NCBI RefSeq assembly: GCF_004339745.1
Contig: NZ_SMGP01000004.1
Coordinates: forward strand, 868,001-932,000
Direction of reading: 5' to 3'
Length of the DNA: 64,000 bases
DNA from: Paraburkholderia sp. BL9I2N2
GTDB lineage: Bacteria; Pseudomonadota; Gammaproteobacteria; Burkholderiales; Burkholderiaceae
Position numbers and translations under genes: made by a program. Shown in pieces: positions 8,751 through 17,120 of this stretch. The notes below the pieces were generated by a model. That model ran no database searches. It was not told the origin of the DNA and saw nothing but the letters and a program-made list of their open reading frames with translations. The stretch's first letter is position 1; each line of letters begins with the position of its first letter.

Positions 8751-9524
8751 TCAGCTCCCGGTGGTGGCACGCGGGCGTCTGCCGCGCGGCTTGGGTTGAT
8801 TCGCGAGCGCGGCCTCGGCCTGCGCGCGTTCGGTCAGGAAACGATAAAGCAGGTCGCCCGTGCCAAGCAGATGCGCGACGACCAGCTTTTGCGCGGCGGG
8901 AATGTCGCGGCGTCGCACGGCGTCGAGCAGGGCGGCGTGTTCATTGTCGGACTCGCCCTTGTACGACGGCAAGCCGAACTTCAAGCGCAGATATCTTTCA
9001 CCACGCCGGTGCAGCGTGCCGATCATGTCCTCGAGTTGCGGACGGCCGGCGGGCGCATACAGGCTCATATGAAACGCGGCATTGCGCGCGACGTACAGCG
9101 ACGGGTTCGCCTCGAGCTCGGCGGCGCGGCACAGGGCGACGGATTCCTGCAAGGTGGCGGCCGTGTGATTAGGAATCGCCAGCCCGATGGCGAGACTCTC
9201 CAGCGCCGAGCGGATCTCGTAGATTTCGCGCGCTTCTTCCGCCGACAAAGGCGCGACGGTCGCGCCCTTGTGCACGGCGGCCTTGGCCCAGCCCTCGCTC
9301 TCCAACTGGCGCAAGGCCTCGCGCACGGGAATTGCGCTGACTGAAAAATGCCGCGCGATCGCGTCCTGCCGCAGCGGCGCGCCGGGGGCCAGCGTTCCGT
9401 CGACAATCGCCGCACGCAGCGCCTCCGCGATCACGCGGGACGTGCTCTCACGCGGCGCCGCCGCGGGTAAAAGCGGCATGCGCGCCGGGGCGTCCAGGGG
9501 AAAACCATTTGTTGCGTCGCTCAT
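8751..9524 (-). CDS. GntR-family (FCD domain) regulator of the mdc operon
   Basis: 257 residues from ATG 9524. Residues of about 25-90 form a GntR winged helix (AIVDGTLAPGAPLRQDAIARHFSVSAIPVREALRQLESEGW) and the rest an all-helical FCD ligand domain. The protein ends in a basic tail (PKPRGRRPRATTGS). It is the first gene of the mdc operon, nine bases before mdcA, so it probably senses malonate or a derivative. Many described mdc operons use a LysR-type MdcR instead. No clear Shine-Dalgarno precedes the ATG; the palindrome at 9523-9539 sits there instead, so a leaderless message or the later ATG near 9479 is possible. Confidence 0.85.
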   Translation of the reverse strand: MSDATNGFPLDAPARMPLLPAAAPRESTSRVIAEALRAAIVDGTLAPGAPLRQDAIARHFSVSAIPVREALRQLESEGWAKAAVHKGATVAPLSAEEAREIYEIRSALESLAIGLAIPNHTAATLQESVALCRAAELEANPSLYVARNAAFHMSLYAPAGRPQLEDMIGTLHRRGERYLRLKFGLPSYKGESDNEHAALLDAVRRRDIPAAQKLVVAHLLGTGDLLYRFLTERAQAEAALANQPKPRGRRPRATTGS

Positions 9525-9539
9525 AATATCAAATATTAT
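9523..9539. promoter_or_regulatory. Palindromic operator candidate at the GntR/mdc operon start
   Basis: ATAATAT and ATATTAT are perfect seven-base arms around CAA. The site abuts the start codon of the GntR gene within an A/T-rich stretch. Its position fits autorepression of the regulator-mdc operon by the GntR protein. Confidence 0.5.
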
Positions 9540-9666
9540 ATATAAAAAGACGCGAATTACAGGCGGGCAAACCCGGAAATTTTTTTGCCCTCTGTCCGTG
9601 GCGTCCTCTGACTGGTCGTGCGAGGACACCTCGGTTCATCACAAACGCGCCATCTCGTCGTTCGCG

Positions 9667-9696
9667 TTAAGTACGTCAACCTTAAGTACGCCAACC
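9667..9696. repeat. Two tandem copies of a 15-base unit before the MFS gene
   Basis: TTAAGTACGTCAACC is followed at once by TTAAGTACGCCAACC (14 of 15 identical). The pair ends nine bases before the GGAGGA ribosome site of the MFS gene, so it lies in the 5' leader or promoter. It may be a tandem operator or a recent slip duplication. Confidence 0.7.
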
Positions 9697-9715
9697 GTTG
9701 GGCCGGAGGAGCATG

Positions 9716-11014
9716 ATGAATTCACTAACCGACCGCACGTCGGTCTCGCGGCGCCGCACGCCGCTCAATCGTTCGCAGATCGCAGGTTTTTGGGGGGCGT
9801 GGGCAGGCTGGACGCTCGACGGGATGGACTCGTTCATCTACGCGCTCGTGTTGACGCCGGCTTTGACCGAACTGCTGCCGCGCTCGGGTTATGCGGCGAC
9901 GCCGGCGAACGTCGGCCTGGCCGGGTCGATCCTGTTCGCGCTGTTCCTGGTCGGGTGGGGGCTGTCGTTCATATGGGGGCCGCTTGCCGACCGCTTCGGC
10001 CGCACCAAGGTGCTGGCCGGCACCATCTTTACGTTCGCCATTTTCACGGGACTCGCGGCGACTTCGCACAACGTGTGGGAGCTCGGTATTTATCGCTTCA
10101 TTGCAGGGGTCGGCATCGGCGGCGAGTGGGCGCTGGCCGGGACCTATGTGGCGGAGGCGTGGCCGGAGGATCGCCGCAAGATGGGCGCCGGTTATCTGCA
10201 AACGGGCTACTACGCCGGGTTCTTCCTTGCGGCGGCGCTGAATTACACGGTCGGCGTGCATTACGGCTGGCGCGCGATGTTCCTGACCGGTGCGGTGCCG
10301 GTGGTGGTCGCGATTCTGATCCTGCTGCGGGTGAAAGAGTCGGAGAAGTGGGAGAAGGCCGAGGCGCGCACCGTGCGCACCAAGCCCTTGCGCGAGATCA
10401 TGGGACCGGCTTATCGACGCCGCACCTGGGTCGCGTGCATTCTGCTGACCATCGCCATCATCGGGCTGTGGGCGGGCGCGGTGTACGAGCCGTCCGCCGT
10501 GATTCAACTGGCGACCAAGGCCGGCATGGCCAGGAACGATGCGATCAGAACGGCGTCGCTGGCCACGGGGCTCTTGTCCATCGCGACGATCCTCGGCTGT
10601 CTCGCGTTACCGCCGCTCGCTGAGCGGATCGGCCGCAAGAAGACGCTGGCGATCTACTTCGTCGGCATGGCGGTGGCGATCGTCGGCAGCTTCGGCTGGG
10701 CGTTTTACTTGCCCAATGGGCTCGCGCCGTTCATCGCGTGGCTCTTCGTGCTGGGTTTCTTCGGCGGCAATTTCGCACTGTTCAGCTTGTGGCTGCCGGA
10801 GCAGTTCGAAACGCGCGTGCGGGCGACGGCGTTCGCGTTCTGCACGTCGTTCGGGCGGTTCGTCGGCGCGGGCGTCAACTTTCTGCTCGGCGCGGCGGTG
10901 CTGCATATGCATACGCTCGGCGTGCCGGTGGCGTTGACGGCGCTCGCGTTTATCGTCGGCCTGTTCGTGATTCCGTTCGCGCCGGAGACGAAGGGCGAGA
11001 TTTTACCGCAGTGA
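9716..11014 (+). CDS. MFS transporter, candidate malonate/organic acid importer
   Basis: 432 residues with about twelve membrane helices. Signature loops are GPLADRFGRTKVLAG between helices 2 and 3 and LAERIGRKKTLAIY in the second half. DGMDSFIYALVLTPAL in helix 1 resembles the sialate/aromatic-acid symporter group. I chose ATG 9716 because GGAGGA ends six bases before it; ATG 9713 is too close. The gene diverges from the mdc operon across a 191-base promoter region, and no MdcLM or MdcF transporter gene is present, so malonate uptake is a reasonable inference, not shown by sequence alone. Confidence 0.87.
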   Translation: MNSLTDRTSVSRRRTPLNRSQIAGFWGAWAGWTLDGMDSFIYALVLTPALTELLPRSGYAATPANVGLAGSILFALFLVGWGLSFIWGPLADRFGRTKVLAGTIFTFAIFTGLAATSHNVWELGIYRFIAGVGIGGEWALAGTYVAEAWPEDRRKMGAGYLQTGYYAGFFLAAALNYTVGVHYGWRAMFLTGAVPVVVAILILLRVKESEKWEKAEARTVRTKPLREIMGPAYRRRTWVACILLTIAIIGLWAGAVYEPSAVIQLATKAGMARNDAIRTASLATGLLSIATILGCLALPPLAERIGRKKTLAIYFVGMAVAIVGSFGWAFYLPNGLAPFIAWLFVLGFFGGNFALFSLWLPEQFETRVRATAFAFCTSFGRFVGAGVNFLLGAAVLHMHTLGVPVALTALAFIVGLFVIPFAPETKGEILPQ

Positions 11015-11417
11015 GTTTGGCCGTTTGGCTGAGTGGCGGGTGGAGTTGCCCCTGCGCATTGTTGCGTGGGGTCAACGTCCGCGAGTAGGGGCGATAGCCG
11101 AACACTTCTGGTTTTGACGAGACCCGCGTCGTTTTCGTGAAAGCAGCGAGCGAAAGTCGCAGCACTGGACTGGAGACGACGTTGTATCTGTTGAGCTCCA
11201 CAAAAAACGCGCTGAGACTGGCGAGATCAATCGCACAGTTACAGGCGCGTGGCGTATTGTCTCGTGAGCCAGTGGATGATGGTCCAACGGAAAATACGAA
11301 ACCGGGCCGTGGGGTCTTTCCGACCGGGCACGGCGTTTCTGGCCTTGACAGCGGCGACGCATGAATAAGGCGTGACACGAACTTCATGAGTGGCCGACTT
11401 TTAGCGCTGCTTCCATC
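11015..11417. other. 403-base spacer between MFS and DMT genes
   Basis: No intact gene is supported here. The only recognisable content is a short plus-strand fragment related to YefM-type antitoxins (11101-11241). No matching toxin gene is seen on either strand. Confidence 0.6.
11101..11241 (+). pseudogene. Relic of a YefM/Phd-type antitoxin C-terminus
   Basis: In one plus frame the sequence reads LETTLYLLSSTKNALRLARS followed by IAQLQARG. This lines up well with the C-terminal half of E. coli YefM ([20 protein letters not shown], then IDSLKSGKG). A stop codon at 11095-11097 cuts the frame before any N-terminal DNA-binding fold, and a GTG at 11137 without a convincing ribosome site is the only start. 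The frame runs on to 11364 with unrelated residues. No YoeB/RelE toxin follows. I read it as a decayed toxin-antitoxin antitoxin; chance similarity cannot be excluded. Confidence 0.45.
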
Positions 11418-12338
11418 TCAATCCACCTGGCGCCGCACGCGCCCGCCAGGGCGCAGCACCGAAAGCAGCGGCCACCCGAGATTCACCCCCAGACTCGCGA
11501 CCACGATCAGCACCATGCCCGCCAGTTGCGGCATCGACAGCGCCCGTCCATACACGACGGCATCGACCACGATCGCCGTCAGCGGATACACGAACAGCAA
11601 CACGGCGATGATCGGCGTGCTCAGCTTGGGCAACGCGCCGTAAATCAGCACATACGACAGCCCCGTATGCAGCACGCCCATGCCGACCAGCCAGAACCAC
11701 TGCATCGGGCCGATATGCACGGCAGTGAGCGGCGCGATGAACGGCAGGCAGACCACACCGACCGCGCACTGCGCGAGCGTCAGCAGATGCGGCCGCAAAT
11801 TGCCGAGCCCTTTGGCGATCAACGTGACGCTCGCATACAGCACCGAACCCACCAGTGCTTCGCCGATGCCGATCAGGTAGCTCGTATGGCCCTGTAGATT
11901 CTCCGTGGCCGCGACGCCCGACGCGAGCACGAGTCCCACGAAAGCGGTCGCGATCCAGCCGAGCCGGTCCACGCCGAGCCGCTCGTTGAACAACGCCGCG
12001 CCGATCAGCACGACCCAGAACGGCTGCACGTGAAACACCACGGTTGCAACCGCGATGCTGGTGCGATGAATCGCGTCGAAGAAACCGACCCACTGCGTGA
12101 CCATCAGCACGCCCGTAATCAGCGCCAGCGTGACGGTGCGTCGAGTGAAATGCGCGCGCGTAAAGAAGCCTTTCCACGCGCAATACGCGGCGAGCGAGAG
12201 AAAGCCGAACAGGCAGCGAAAGAATACGAGCGTGAGCGCGCCGAGCCGCGCTTCCTCGACGAAGACCCCGAGCGTGCCCATCAAAAGCCCGCCGCTGGCC
12301 AGCGTGATGGCGCCTTGTTGACGTTGGGTGAGGGACAT
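11418..12338 (-). CDS. DMT-superfamily (EamA) transporter
   Basis: 306 residues from ATG 12338 (MSLTQRQQGAITLASGG), with a GGAG site nine bases upstream. Ten hydrophobic segments in two repeated EamA halves are visible; each half has the pattern of the family (VFFRCLFGFLSLAAYCAWKG; later QPFWVVLIGAALFNERLGVD). Such proteins usually export amino acids or metabolites across the inner membrane. It diverges from a LysR gene 114 bases away, a frequent exporter/regulator pair. A longer frame starting near 12815 would cross the LysR gene and is not credible. Confidence 0.88.
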   Translation of the reverse strand: MSLTQRQQGAITLASGGLLMGTLGVFVEEARLGALTLVFFRCLFGFLSLAAYCAWKGFFTRAHFTRRTVTLALITGVLMVTQWVGFFDAIHRTSIAVATVVFHVQPFWVVLIGAALFNERLGVDRLGWIATAFVGLVLASGVAATENLQGHTSYLIGIGEALVGSVLYASVTLIAKGLGNLRPHLLTLAQCAVGVVCLPFIAPLTAVHIGPMQWFWLVGMGVLHTGLSYVLIYGALPKLSTPIIAVLLFVYPLTAIVVDAVVYGRALSMPQLAGMVLIVVASLGVNLGWPLLSVLRPGGRVRRQVD

Positions 12339-12408
12339 GCGCAACGGCTCCGCGAATTGATGTGATGAGGTGATGCCCCGAGTATGGCGCGGCTTGCACG
12401 GCACCGAC

Positions 12409-12437
12409 AAACGAATTAAATTGAGCAATTCCATAAG
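12409..12437. promoter_or_regulatory. A/T-rich divergent promoter region with near-palindrome
   Basis: The segment contains ATTGAGCAAT, an imperfect inverted repeat in an otherwise GC-rich spacer between the DMT and LysR genes. It is a plausible LysR box but is weakly supported. Confidence 0.3.
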
Positions 12438-12452
12438 CTGGATTGATAAATC

Positions 12453-13331
12453 ATGCACCCCGAATTCGACGTCGATCTGCTGCGCACCTTCGTCGCGGTG
12501 GTGGAAACGGGCAGCTTCACGAAGGCGTCGACGACCGTGCATCGCTCGCAGGCGGCCGTCAGCATGCAGATCAAGCGGCTCGAAACCATGCTCGGCACCA
12601 CGCTGTTTGCCCGCAACACGCGCAATCTGTCGCTCACGCGGCCGGGCAATACACTGCTCGAATACGCGCGGCGCGTGCTCGCGTTGCATGAGGAGGCGTG
12701 GTCGGCGATCGTGCGGCCCGAGGTGACCGGGCGCGTGGTGCTCGGCGCGCCGGACGATTACGTGTCCTCGCTGCTGTCGCCCGTGTTGCGGCGCTTCTCG
12801 AATCTGTATCCGCACGTGGAGATCGAAATCGTCTGCGCGCAGAGCACGTCGCTCGCGCCGATGCTGGCCGACAACAAGATCGATCTCGCTTTCGTCACGC
12901 GTGACCGCAAGATGCGCGGGGAATTCGTGCGCAGCGAGCCGATGGTGTGGGTGGGGGCGTCGGTGGATACGCCGGTGCTGGCGGTGTCGCCGCTACCGGT
13001 GGGGCTCTATGAGCCGGGCTGCGTGGCGCGCCAGCATACGCTGGCCGCGCTCGACGGCGCGCGGATTCGCTACCGCGCGGCATTCAGCAGCGCGAGCCTG
13101 ATGGGACTGGTGGCGACCGTGGATGCGGGGTTGTCGGTGATTGCGCTCACGCGTTGCAGCGTGCCGCCACGGCTTACGATTCTCGGTGAAGCGCAAGGCT
13201 TGCCGAAAATCGCGCCGCTGGAAATCGTGGTGGCGCGCAGCGCCAAATCGGATCGACCGACCTGCGATTATCTGGCCGCGCAGATGATGCAGGACCTCTC
13301 GCTGCGGCCTCAGGCTCAACCGCGAGCGTAA
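12453..13331 (+). CDS. LysR-family transcriptional regulator
   Basis: 292 residues. The N-terminal HTH is clear (TGSFTKASTTVHRSQAAVSM, then QIKRLETMLGTTLFARNTR). The effector domain follows, ending in a proline/arginine-rich tail. The group with MHPEFDVDLLRTFVAVVETG at the start includes regulators of DMT exporters. It probably regulates the divergent DMT gene. Its last 16 bases overlap the end of the converging iron-transport ATPase gene, leaving no room for an ordinary terminator. Confidence 0.9.
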   Translation: MHPEFDVDLLRTFVAVVETGSFTKASTTVHRSQAAVSMQIKRLETMLGTTLFARNTRNLSLTRPGNTLLEYARRVLALHEEAWSAIVRPEVTGRVVLGAPDDYVSSLLSPVLRRFSNLYPHVEIEIVCAQSTSLAPMLADNKIDLAFVTRDRKMRGEFVRSEPMVWVGASVDTPVLAVSPLPVGLYEPGCVARQHTLAALDGARIRYRAAFSSASLMGLVATVDAGLSVIALTRCSVPPRLTILGEAQGLPKIAPLEIVVARSAKSDRPTCDYLAAQMMQDLSLRPQAQPRA

Positions 13332-14374
13332 GCCGTCACCTCGCCATCCACTGCGAGCCGCACCTGCTCGCCCGGCCGCGGGCAAAGATAACCCGGCACG
13401 CGCGCGCGCACCATCGTCCGCATGTCGGAATGCAATTGCAGCGCGACGCCCGCGTCCTGCCCCTGAAAGATCACTTCCGTGACGACTGCGTCATAGGCCG
13501 CCGCGCCGTTGGGCATCGTTTCTTCGGCGCGCAACAGACGGATCTGCTCGGGCCGCACCATCACATCGACAGCACCCTGGCCCATCGGTCCGGACAACGC
13601 CAGTTCGCCCAGTTCACAACTCACGCGATCCTGCCTGACCATGCCCGGCAACAACACCGCCTCGCCGACGAACGATGCCAGTTCACGCGTCACGGGCCGC
13701 CGGTAGAGCGTCTCCGGCGTCGCGGTCTGGATCAGCCGGCCGTTCCACAATACCGCCACTTCATGCCCGAGCGACAACGCCTCGGATTGATCGTGCGTGA
13801 CCAGCACGGCTGTCGCGCCGGTCGCGGCCAGCGCGCTGGCAACCGCTTGCCGGGTTTCGAGCCGCAACGCGGCGTCGAGCGATGAGAAGGGTTCGTCGAG
13901 CATCACCAGCGTGGGCGACGGCGCGAGCGCGCGCGCCAGCGCGACGCGTTGCTGCTGGCCGCCCGACAACTGCTGCGGCGCGCGTTCGCCGAAGTTCGCC
14001 GGCAAGCCGACCAGTTCCAGCAACTCGGCCACACGATGCCGCGCGCGCCGCTGTGCGCGCGGCAAGCCGAACACGATGTTGTCCGCCACCGATAGATGCG
14101 GAAATAGCGCGCCTTCCTGCGGCACATAGCCGATGCGGCGCTGTTCGGATGGCACATGCAGGTCGTCGCCGACCACGCGGCGGCCGTCGATGTCCACACT
14201 GCCGCCATCCGCGCGTTCGAAGCCGCACAGCAGGCGCAGCAGGGTGGTCTTGCCGCTGCCCGACGGGCCGAGCAGCGCCAGCAGCGTGCCGCGTTCGACG
14301 GACAGATCGATGCCGTGCAGCACTGGCGTGCCGTCGAATGATTTTTGCAGCCCGCGGATACGAAGTTCGCTCAT
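13316..14374 (-). CDS. fbpC: Ferric iron ABC transporter ATPase (FbpC-like)
   Basis: 352 residues. Walker A (GPSGSGKTT, residues 36-44), signature LSGGQQQRVALARAL, Walker B (LVMLDEPFSSLD) and the H-loop region (VLVTHDQSEALSLG) are intact. A C-terminal TOBE-like regulatory domain of about 110 residues follows, as in FbpC/AfuC importers. It energises the permease encoded just upstream and is the last gene of the Fur-controlled operon. Assignment to iron, not a polyamine or sulfate, rests on FbpA and the Fur box. Confidence 0.9.
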   Translation of the reverse strand: MSELRIRGLQKSFDGTPVLHGIDLSVERGTLLALLGPSGSGKTTLLRLLCGFERADGGSVDIDGRRVVGDDLHVPSEQRRIGYVPQEGALFPHLSVADNIVFGLPRAQRRARHRVAELLELVGLPANFGERAPQQLSGGQQQRVALARALAPSPTLVMLDEPFSSLDAALRLETRQAVASALAATGATAVLVTHDQSEALSLGHEVAVLWNGRLIQTATPETLYRRPVTRELASFVGEAVLLPGMVRQDRVSCELGELALSGPMGQGAVDVMVRPEQIRLLRAEETMPNGAAAYDAVVTEVIFQGQDAGVALQLHSDMRTMVRARVPGYLCPRPGEQVRLAVDGEVTAYARG

Positions 14375-14402
14375 GAAAATCCGATGGTAAAAGCGCGGCG
14401 CG

Positions 14403-16007
14403 TCAGCCGCGTTCGCCGAGTAGCGCCGATTTGCCGAGCAGCGCGAACAGCAGGCCCGAGGCGAACAGCGAAATGCCAGTGAGTAACGCTGCGTAGGGCG
14501 CCGCCGCGGCGAACGCCATCGTCGAGGTGTCGGCCCAGACCTGGGTGGCGAGTGTTTGCGTGTCGAGCGGGGAGAGCAGCAGCGTCGCGTTCAGTTCGGT
14601 GACGACCGAGATGAACACCATCGCCGCGGCCGCGCCGAGTCCAGGTCCCGCCAGCGGCAACACCACACGAAACAGCGTCTGCGACCAGCTCAGGCCGAGC
14701 GCGCGCGCGGTCTCCTCCAGACGCGGCTGGGCCTGCATGAAGGCGGCGCGCACACTGACCAGCGCCAGCGGCATGAACAGCATGGAGTAGGCGATGACCA
14801 GCAGCGTCGCGCTCTGATAAAGCGGCTGCAGCGCGTGCACCGCGAGCGACACGATCGCCAGTGCGATCACCAGACCCGGCACGCCTTGCGCGAGAAACAC
14901 GGTGCGTTCGAACAACGTCGCGAAACGGGTCGGATAGCGCACCAGCAGGAACGCGAGCGGCACGACCAGCAAGGTGGTCAGCAGTGCGGCGGCAAGCCCG
15001 AAACCGAGCGACGAGAGCGTGGCGTTGAACAGCAGTTCGGGCGACACATCCGCCGGTGTGACGGCCGCCGCGCCCGGTTGCGTGAGCCAGTAGCCGATCA
15101 TGCCGAGCGGCACGCCGAGCGTGGTGATCGACAGCAGCGCAAAGCCGGCGACGACGATCCAGCGCCACGCGCCGAGTTCATAGCGCAACACCGCGCGACG
15201 TGTGCCGCGATCGACGCGTTCATAACGCGCCGCGCCGCGCACGCGAAACTCGAATGCCAGCACGATCAGGCAGATCACGATCAGCAGGCACGCGAGCAGC
15301 GAAGCGCCGCCGCCATCGAAACTGGTGCGGAATTCCGCGTAAATCTGCGTGGTGAACGTGTGAAAACGCAGCAGCGTAAACGCGCCGAACTCGGACAGCA
15401 CGCCGAGCGCGACCAACAGCATGCCGCCGAGCAGCGCCGGACGCAGTTGCGGCAGCACCACGCGAATGAAAGTGGTCCAACGGTTGCAACCAAGTGCGCG
15501 CGCGCTTTCTTCGAGCGCCGGATCCATGCCGCGCAACGCGGCGGCGACCGGCAGATAGACGAGGGGAAAATACGCACAGCTCAGCACGAGCAGCGCGCCC
15601 GCGAAGTCCTGCAAATCCAGGCTCAGCGACACCCACGCATAGCTCGAGATGAAGGCGGGCATGGCGAGCGGCGCGGCGCTCAACACAGCCCATGCGCGGC
15701 GTCCCGGCAAGTGCGTGCGTTCGACGAACCACGCGGCGGCCGTGCCGATCACGGCGGCGACCAGCGTGGTCGAGACGGTGATCATCAACGTGTTGACCAG
15801 CAGTTCTCCGACGAGCGGCCGGAAGATCAAGTCGATCGCCTCGCCGACGCCGAAGCTCGCGGCGCGCCAGAACGTAAACGCAATCGGCAGCAACACCAGC
15901 AAAGCGCTGAGTGCCGCTGCCGCGAACAGTCCGCGAGGCGCGCGCGAACGGGCGCGCGCCGGGACCGTGGGGACAGCCGGTGGTCCGGCTGACAAAGCTT
16001 CGCTCAT
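14403..16007 (-). CDS. fbpB: Ferric iron ABC transporter permease (FbpB-like, fused double domain)
   Basis: 534 residues with about twelve helices arranged as two homologous permease modules, the normal form for FbpB-type proteins. Each half contains an EAA-like loop (LEESARALGCNRWTTFIRVV in the first, LEETARALGLSWSQTLFRVV in the second) that contacts the ATPase. The start codon overlaps the fbpA stop as TAATG, showing translational coupling. It moves Fe(III) delivered by FbpA across the inner membrane. Confidence 0.92.
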   Translation of the reverse strand: MSEALSAGPPAVPTVPARARSRAPRGLFAAAALSALLVLLPIAFTFWRAASFGVGEAIDLIFRPLVGELLVNTLMITVSTTLVAAVIGTAAAWFVERTHLPGRRAWAVLSAAPLAMPAFISSYAWVSLSLDLQDFAGALLVLSCAYFPLVYLPVAAALRGMDPALEESARALGCNRWTTFIRVVLPQLRPALLGGMLLVALGVLSEFGAFTLLRFHTFTTQIYAEFRTSFDGGGASLLACLLIVICLIVLAFEFRVRGAARYERVDRGTRRAVLRYELGAWRWIVVAGFALLSITTLGVPLGMIGYWLTQPGAAAVTPADVSPELLFNATLSSLGFGLAAALLTTLLVVPLAFLLVRYPTRFATLFERTVFLAQGVPGLVIALAIVSLAVHALQPLYQSATLLVIAYSMLFMPLALVSVRAAFMQAQPRLEETARALGLSWSQTLFRVVLPLAGPGLGAAAAMVFISVVTELNATLLLSPLDTQTLATQVWADTSTMAFAAAAPYAALLTGISLFASGLLFALLGKSALLGERG

Positions 16008-17062
16008 TACAGCAGGCCTGCCTGGCGCAGCAGCTTGCCGGCCTGGCTGTCGTCGCCGAGTTGCTGGATCGTCAGCGGCGGCGGGCTGAGTTCGGCGAAC
16101 GGCTTGAGGATCGGATCCGGTGCGACGCCCGCGTGCAGCGGATATTCGAACATCACGTGGCTATTCGCCATCAACTGTTGCGCGCGGTCGCTGACCAGGT
16201 ACGCGAGAAACTTCTGTGCGCCGTCCGTGTTGTGCGCGGATTTCAGCACCGCGGCGCCCGATACGTTCACGGCCGCGCCGGCGTCGCCGTTGCCGAAGTG
16301 ATAGATCGCACTGCGAGTTTTGCCGTCGCCGAGTTCGGCATGCAGGCGCGCCCAGTAATAGTTGTTGATCAAACCGGTCGCGACACCGCCGCGGTTCACG
16401 GGGGCGACCACGCCTTCGTCGTCGTCGAAAATCTGCGCGTTGGCTTTCAGGCCCTTGAGCCATTGCACCGTTTGCGCTTCGCCCTTCAGCGCGAGCACCG
16501 CGGAGACGAGCGGCAGGAAGTCGCCGTCGCTCGGGGCAATGCCGATCTTGCCTTTCCATTCCGGCTTGGCGAGATCGAACAGCGATTGCGGCAGTTGTGA
16601 AGCCTGAACCTTGGCGGTGTTGTAGGCGAGCACGTTTTCACGCGCGGTCACCGCGACCCATGCGCCGGTCGGCGAGCTGAAGCGCGCCGGCACGGTGGCG
16701 AGCGTCGAGCTGTCCACTTTGTTCAGCAGGCCTTTCTCTTCGAGCAGCATCAGCTCCGGCGAGTTTTCCGTGAAGTACACGTCGGCGGGCGTGGCCGCGC
16801 CTTCAGCGACGATCTGCGCGGCCATCGCCGGGCCTTCGCCGTTGCGGATCTTCACCGAGATGCCCGATTGCTTTTCGAAGTCCTTGGCGAGCAGATTGAC
16901 GACCTGCTCGTGCTGCGCGTTATACAGCGTGATCGACGCGGCCTCGGCCGCCGACGGCACCGTCGCCAAAGCGGCCAGCGTGAGGGCGGCCGCGCTGCCC
17001 AGCGTATTGGCCAGCGTATTGGCCAGGACAAGCAGACGAGTGCCAAACAAGTTGTAAGCCAT
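16007..17062 (-). CDS. fbpA: Periplasmic ferric iron-binding protein (FbpA-like)
   Basis: 351 residues with a long signal peptide (ending near PSAAEAA) and mature start SITLYNAQHEQVV, typical of the FbpA family. The adjacent tyrosines in GLINNYYWARLHAELG correspond to the tyrosine pair that ligates iron in FbpA proteins. The protein captures Fe(III) in the periplasm for the FbpBC transporter. It is coupled to fbpB and follows the Dyp peroxidase gene by 58 bases. Confidence 0.92.
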   Translation of the reverse strand: MAYNLFGTRLLVLANTLANTLGSAAALTLAALATVPSAAEAASITLYNAQHEQVVNLLAKDFEKQSGISVKIRNGEGPAMAAQIVAEGAATPADVYFTENSPELMLLEEKGLLNKVDSSTLATVPARFSSPTGAWVAVTARENVLAYNTAKVQASQLPQSLFDLAKPEWKGKIGIAPSDGDFLPLVSAVLALKGEAQTVQWLKGLKANAQIFDDDEGVVAPVNRGGVATGLINNYYWARLHAELGDGKTRSAIYHFGNGDAGAAVNVSGAAVLKSAHNTDGAQKFLAYLVSDRAQQLMANSHVMFEYPLHAGVAPDPILKPFAELSPPPLTIQQLGDDSQAGKLLRQAGLL

Positions 17063-17120
17063 GATCCAGAAGTCCGTTGTGATGTTGTAGTTGATCCGTG
17101 TTGTGTCGACTGCGTCTGCT

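Noticed and set aside
9565..9590. GGGCAAA/TTTGCCC inverted repeat as a second GntR operator
   Set aside because: The arms are short with a 12-base uneven spacer and do not resemble the clear palindrome at 9523-9539; it may be chance.
10950..11387. A 145-codon minus-strand frame overlapping the end of the MFS gene
   Set aside because: It runs antisense into the MFS gene, lacks a ribosome site and has no recognisable domain; the plus-strand antitoxin-like frame is better supported.
12339..12815. N-terminal extension of the DMT transporter to 465 residues
   Set aside because: It would overlap most of the LysR gene HTH on the other strand and has no membrane-protein character; ATG 12338 has a GGAG site.
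14556..15992. A 478-codon plus-strand frame opposite the iron permease gene
   Set aside because: Its composition (very rich in Arg, Gln, His) is that of an antisense frame of a membrane protein gene and it has no start signals.
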